A stretch of DNA of 64,000 nucleotides, from positions 18,796 to 82,795 of the forward strand of contig JBARBI010000320.1 of assembly GCA_049792875.1 (NCBI GenBank), written 5' to 3'. Positions 60,684-64,000 of this stretch are shown here, piece after piece. Both the position numbers and the translations under genes were made by a program. Each line of letters starts with the position of its first letter. Position 1 is the stretch's first letter. The notes under the pieces were generated by a model. The model searched no databases and was not told where the DNA came from. It worked only from the letters and a program-made list of their open reading frames with translations. Source of the stretch: Sulfotelmatobacter sp049792875. GTDB taxonomy: Bacteria > Acidobacteriota > Terriglobia > Terriglobales > Acidobacteriaceae.

Positions 60684-62117
60684 ATGTTTCCATCAAGCCT
60701 GCAGCGAGGGATTCTTTTGCCGCGACTTGTGCCGAAATCCGTGTGCTTGATGGTCGTGACGCTGTTTGCCGCCGTGTCTGCTGCCCAGACCTTTGGGCCA
60801 CCGCCGGTGGTGACGAGTGTGCGCATCGTTCATGAACGCGGTGTCCCTGCGGTGGAGATTCTCTCCAGTGGCGGGCCGGTTATTCCTGAGATTCAGGCGC
60901 TCGATTCGCCACCCCGACTCGTCATCGATCTTCCCAACTCACGTCTGGGGCTGATGCAAAAGCGGATCGCGGTTCAAAAAGAGAACATCCTGGCGATCCG
61001 CGTCGATCAATACCAGCAGAAGCCCCCGGTCACGCGCATCGTTCTCGACTTGCTGGTGCCCTATGGTTACACGTGGGATGGCGCGGGCCATCGCCTGCTG
61101 GTGCGACTTAAACCGCCCGAAGACGGGAACGCCGGCAAGAAGAATTCGCCGTTCCAGCCGCCGACGGTTCCTGGCGTTTCTTTGGGCGCGGATCCAGCCG
61201 TGGTGCCGGTGACCAGTGGTTCGGGCGCGCCGGTGCTGGCGAAAGGGCGCATCGGATCGGGTTCGACGGTGACTGCGGGCTCCGACACGGCGGTGCTTCG
61301 AGTGTCGGGCGGGGGAGAAATTCGCGTCTGCCCGGGGAGCACGGTTTCGGTGACGCCCTCGCAGACCAAGCGCGACCTGATGCTCGGTCTGAGCACCGGC
61401 GCACTTGAGGCGCACTATACGCTCCGCTCGTCGGCCGATACCATCCTCACTCCGGATTTCCGTATCCTGCTTGCGGGGCCCGGAGAATTCCACTACGCCA
61501 TCAGTGCCGACGCGCACGGCAACACCTGCGTGCGGGCACTGCAAGGGAATACTTCTTCCGTAATCGTGTCCGAACTGATGGGAGATCGGATTTACCAGGT
61601 GAGGCCGGCCGAGGAGGCAGTATTTCATGCCGGACGGATCGACAAGGTGGATACTGACGTTCCCCTGGAGTGCGGATGTCCTCCGCCGTCGCCGCTGATG
61701 CGGGCGGAGGCTCCGTTTGCCCCAAACGTGCCGGATGAGGAATTACCCGCCCAGATGCACATCGGCGGGAGTGAAACTCCCGCTGCGCCCGCAACGAACG
61801 GCTCCGCGGGTGTGACCGCTTCGGGCACAAGACTGTCCAATGGGCCAGAGACGGCGCCCCTGCCGCCCTCTCAGCCTAACGACGTTCACGTGCAGGTCGA
61901 TGCCCCGCTCGTATTTACTCCGAAGAATCGCGCCGCTGCCGCCGCATCCCCGGCGCCAGTGCAAGTAGCCAAAGATTTGTCGCCTGACGATTCCTCGTCC
62001 CGGCAGGTTCATCTCGATGCTGTGATTGGACCTCCGCCGCCTGAAAAGCCAATCAAGCCCGAACACCGCGGCTTCTTCGGGAGGGTGAAGGGCTTTTTCG
62101 CCTCCCTGTTCAGGTAG
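60684..62117 (+). CDS. AMIN-domain envelope protein
   Basis: A 477-residue exported protein. Signal peptide at about residues 14-34. An AMIN domain lies at about 40-130 (PRLVIDLPNSRLGLMQKRIAV and PVTRIVLDLLVPYGYTW), a module that binds peptidoglycan or guides secretin and amidase complexes. A beta-rich FecR-like region follows to about residue 320 (EIRVCPGSTVSVTPSQ, then LMLGLSTGALEAHYTL). The rest is a Pro/Ala-rich low-complexity part with a basic, amphipathic end (FFGRVKGFFASLFR) that may touch a membrane. Its stop codon (TAG) is within the family G repeat, so the exact end may have been shaped by insertion. Confidence 0.78.
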   Translation: MFPSSLQRGILLPRLVPKSVCLMVVTLFAAVSAAQTFGPPPVVTSVRIVHERGVPAVEILSSGGPVIPEIQALDSPPRLVIDLPNSRLGLMQKRIAVQKENILAIRVDQYQQKPPVTRIVLDLLVPYGYTWDGAGHRLLVRLKPPEDGNAGKKNSPFQPPTVPGVSLGADPAVVPVTSGSGAPVLAKGRIGSGSTVTAGSDTAVLRVSGGGEIRVCPGSTVSVTPSQTKRDLMLGLSTGALEAHYTLRSSADTILTPDFRILLAGPGEFHYAISADAHGNTCVRALQGNTSSVIVSELMGDRIYQVRPAEEAVFHAGRIDKVDTDVPLECGCPPPSPLMRAEAPFAPNVPDEELPAQMHIGGSETPAAPATNGSAGVTASGTRLSNGPETAPLPPSQPNDVHVQVDAPLVFTPKNRAAAAASPAPVQVAKDLSPDDSSSRQVHLDAVIGPPPPEKPIKPEHRGFFGRVKGFFASLFR

Positions 62118-62237
62118 CGCCGGCATCCTGCCAGATGTCGCGAGGGCATCGTTCGACTTTGCTCAGGTCAAGCCTTGCCGTCGCATCCGCGGGCGGAGAC
62201 CGCTCATTACAGCCGCCGAGACGGCGGCGCTACTTTA
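62115..62237. repeat. Family G hairpin repeat, long copy
   Basis: TAGCGCCGGCATCCTGCC at the left and GCCGCCGAGACGGCGGCGCT followed by ACTTTAC at the right, with a long middle part. The first bases are the stop codon of the gene before. Confidence 0.6.
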
Positions 62238-62329
62238 CTCTTCCGCGGGAAATCCTTTTTGTCGGTTCCAGCGTCATACGGCACATTGGGCCGAGATCAT
62301 TCGCGACAACTCGTCGGCAGGAGCGCGTT

Positions 62330-63160
62330 ATGACCGCTGCATCTCCCGAACCGGGGCGGCGCATTTTTTCCATGCTCTCAGGAGAGAGCGACGGCCTGTA
62401 CCGTACCAGGCGGGAGCCCTTCGTCTTCTCACTGCTCGGGCAGGCAGCGCTTGTTGGATTGCTCATCTACTTCACGAGCTGCGTAATCCGGAGCACCCCG
62501 GAGATCGCCGATCATCTACCCAAGTTCAGCGAATTGCCCTTAGTGTTCTCGGGACATAACGGTGGTGGCGGTGGCAACTTCGACCCGCTTCCGGCCTCGC
62601 ACGGCAATCCCCCTAAGGCTTCGCTCGATCTTCAACTTGCTCCGCCAGCGGTGATCCTTCCCCAGGAACCGCCGAAGCTTGCGATGGAGGAGACGGTGAG
62701 GGTGGCCCCGGAAATTCAGTTGCCGCAGGGCGGGCAAACCGGCGATCCCATGTCGCAGTTTTCGCGCGCGCTGTCCAACGGCTCCGGCGGCCCGGGGGGA
62801 ATCGGTGCGGGATGTTGCGATGGCATAGGCCCCTCAACCGGGCCCGGACTCGGGTCGGGACCACCCGGAATTTTTCCGGCGGGCAGGTTGGGCGTGACCG
62901 TGCCGCAGGTCATCTTCAGTCCGGAGCCCAGCTTTTCCGACGAAGCCCGAAAGGCGAAGGCGCAGGGAATCGTGCTGTTGCTGCTGATAGTCGGAAAGGA
63001 TGGCCATCCCTACGACATTCGTGTGGGGCAAAGCCTGGGCATGGGGCTGGACGAGAAAGCGATCGAAGCGGTGAACCGGTGGCGCTTCCGACCGGCCACT
63101 CTGAACGGCCAGCCGGTGGCAACGCAGATTGCTGTCCAGGTGGATTTCCACCTGTACTAA
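62330..63160 (+). CDS. TonB-like energy transducer
   Basis: A 276-residue inner-membrane protein. A single membrane helix is at about residues 32-52 (FVFSLLGQAALVGLLIYFTS), then a Pro/Gly-rich periplasmic span, and at the end a TonB C-terminal domain (VTVPQVIFSPEPSFSDEARKAKAQGIV...GLDEKAIEAVNRWRFRPATLNG). The domain drives TonB-dependent outer-membrane transporters with the proton motive force. No ExbB or ExbD gene lies nearby. The ATG at 62330 has an AGGAGCG Shine-Dalgarno; upstream in-frame codons belong to the repeat. Confidence 0.88.
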   Translation: MTAASPEPGRRIFSMLSGESDGLYRTRREPFVFSLLGQAALVGLLIYFTSCVIRSTPEIADHLPKFSELPLVFSGHNGGGGGNFDPLPASHGNPPKASLDLQLAPPAVILPQEPPKLAMEETVRVAPEIQLPQGGQTGDPMSQFSRALSNGSGGPGGIGAGCCDGIGPSTGPGLGSGPPGIFPAGRLGVTVPQVIFSPEPSFSDEARKAKAQGIVLLLLIVGKDGHPYDIRVGQSLGMGLDEKAIEAVNRWRFRPATLNGQPVATQIAVQVDFHLY

Positions 63161-63236
63161 AGCAATCACGGCGTCCGACCCTCGACCTCAGCCGGCCGTC
63201 CCGAGGCCGAGGCCTGAGGTCCGACGTCGTTCCCTC

Positions 63237-63563
63237 TTAGCTTCGAGTGATCGCTTTGCGCAGCGGTTCGGCCTTTTCCCGAACCGTATCCCGTAGGTCC
63301 TCGGCCATATCAACGCCGCGGCTGGCCACATCGCGGACGCGATCGCCGGCTTCCCGCACGCGGTCCTTGGCGTCGTCGGCCCAGTCTCCCACCGAATCCA
63401 CAGCATCGTCGTACCCGCGTTTCAGATCGCGGCGGAGTTGCTTGCCGCTCTTGGGTGCCAGCAGCAGCCCGGCCAGGGCCCCCGCACCCAGACCAATCAA
63501 CAGGAAGGTGATGGCTGTGCCGATGTTGCTGCTCTCTGAAGATTCATAACGTCCGATTCGCAT
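63237..63563 (-). CDS. YtxH-domain protein
   Basis: A 108-residue protein with one N-terminal membrane helix carrying the YtxH glycine pattern (TFLLIGLGAGALAGLLLAPKSGKQLRRDLKRG) and a long charged helical region (DWADDAKDRVREAGDRVRD). YtxH proteins are linked to general stress in Bacillus; their function is unknown. The ATG at 63563 is preferred. It converges with the TonB-like gene. Confidence 0.85.
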   Translation of the reverse strand: MRIGRYESSESSNIGTAITFLLIGLGAGALAGLLLAPKSGKQLRRDLKRGYDDAVDSVGDWADDAKDRVREAGDRVRDVASRGVDMAEDLRDTVREKAEPLRKAITRS

Positions 63564-63846
63564 GATTGAAGACCTCAATTTTTCCGCCCGGCAAACGTCC
63601 GGGCATTTTGGCGAAAGCCGCGCCGAGATCCGGCTTCACTGATTCTAGTCCTACTGCTCCGCTCCGGCGAATCCAATCGAGGCGCGTATTTCGCCCCTCT
63701 TCGAGGAGTTCGCCTTCGGGAAGGTTTCTTTTCCGGTGCGGCTCAGTGTAAAATGACGTTTTCGCCCTCGTGGCGGCGGATCTTGTGGACTGCCCGTCTT
63801 CCGCCGGCTTCCTAAACCGCACACGTACAAGGAGAGTTTTTCAGCG

Positions 63847-64000
63847 ATGTCGATCCCTGCCACCCAGCTTCGTCCCGGCATGATCATCAAGCACAACAAT
63901 GATCTGCATTCCGTTTTCAGCGTCGAACACCGCACACCCGGCAACCTGCGCGCCTTCATTCAGGCCAAGCTGCGCAACCTGCGCACCGGCGCCATGTTCG
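63847..64000 (+). CDS. efp: Elongation factor P, 3' end outside window
   Basis: The N-terminal 51 residues of an EF-P, the factor that frees ribosomes stalled at polyproline. MSIPATQLRPGMIIKHNNDLHSV opens the domain, and the arm that reaches the peptidyl-transferase centre follows: HRTPGNLRAFIQAKLRNLRTG. At the tip, where most EF-Ps have a modified lysine or arginine (PGKG or PGRG), the residue is asparagine (PGNL). The gene runs off the right edge, so later domains cannot be checked. Confidence 0.9.
   Translation, partial: MSIPATQLRPGMIIKHNNDLHSVFSVEHRTPGNLRAFIQAKLRNLRTGAMF

Overview
The window is high-GC, gene-dense bacterial DNA. Several traits point to an acidobacterium of the Koribacter/Terriglobales kind. 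These are tannase/feruloyl-esterase and isoquinoline-oxidoreductase-like enzymes, FG-GAP/Ig surface proteins ending in a transmembrane-GCGGG tail, a TonB-like protein, a DUF177-rpmF-plsX-fabD cluster, and many small intergenic hairpin repeats. The assignment rests on gene content and repeat style, not on any rRNA gene. I saw no rRNA, tRNA or CRISPR array.

Layout. 0-8.9 kb: end of a multihaem cytochrome c, a zinc-ribbon protein, Trm112-like protein, folD, coaE, a DUF2834 membrane protein, an HtrA-type protease, two GNAT acetyltransferases, a YjbR/MmcQ protein. 9-15.7 kb: gamma-glutamyltransferase, TIM-barrel isomerase, asnS, arginase, ddl. 15.8-21.6 kb: tannase-family esterase, a 951-residue FG-GAP surface protein, and a stretch of decayed DNA holding hairpin repeats and an IS5-type transposase remnant with an internal inversion. 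21.5-23.5 kb: a promoter, a SAM riboswitch, an intrinsic terminator, a threonine-synthase-like PLP enzyme and a CysO-like sulfur-carrier protein. 23.8-30.5 kb: TPR protein, polysaccharide deacetylase, and a TetR-HlyD-ABC-permease efflux operon. 30.5-33.6 kb: DUF177-rpmF-plsX-fabD. 33.7-42.8 kb: a two-gene ABC transporter, GH5 hydrolase, two-subunit molybdenum hydroxylase, a zincin, a YfgM-like TPR protein. 43-47.3 kb: two M28 peptidases around a DksA-type regulator. 47.5-57.8 kb: a possible small RNA, an orphan GvpL/F protein, fused aroD-aroE, a conserved secreted protein, AMMECR1, pgsA, a helix-hairpin-helix protein, glutamate dehydrogenase, MBL-fold hydrolase, DUF1624 membrane protein. 58-64 kb: trpE facing trpG, PilZ, AMIN, TonB and YtxH proteins, and the start of efp.

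The most interesting locus is 21.5-23.5 kb. A methionine-sensing (SAM) riboswitch controls a threonine-synthase-like enzyme with an altered substrate loop, directly coupled to a CysO/ThiS-type carrier whose diglycine is capped by Ala-Arg. The simplest reading is a carrier-protein-dependent route to homocysteine or cysteine, not threonine synthesis. Also notable are about ten families of imperfect intergenic hairpins, some of which supply start or stop codons, and an EF-P whose tip lysine is replaced by asparagine.
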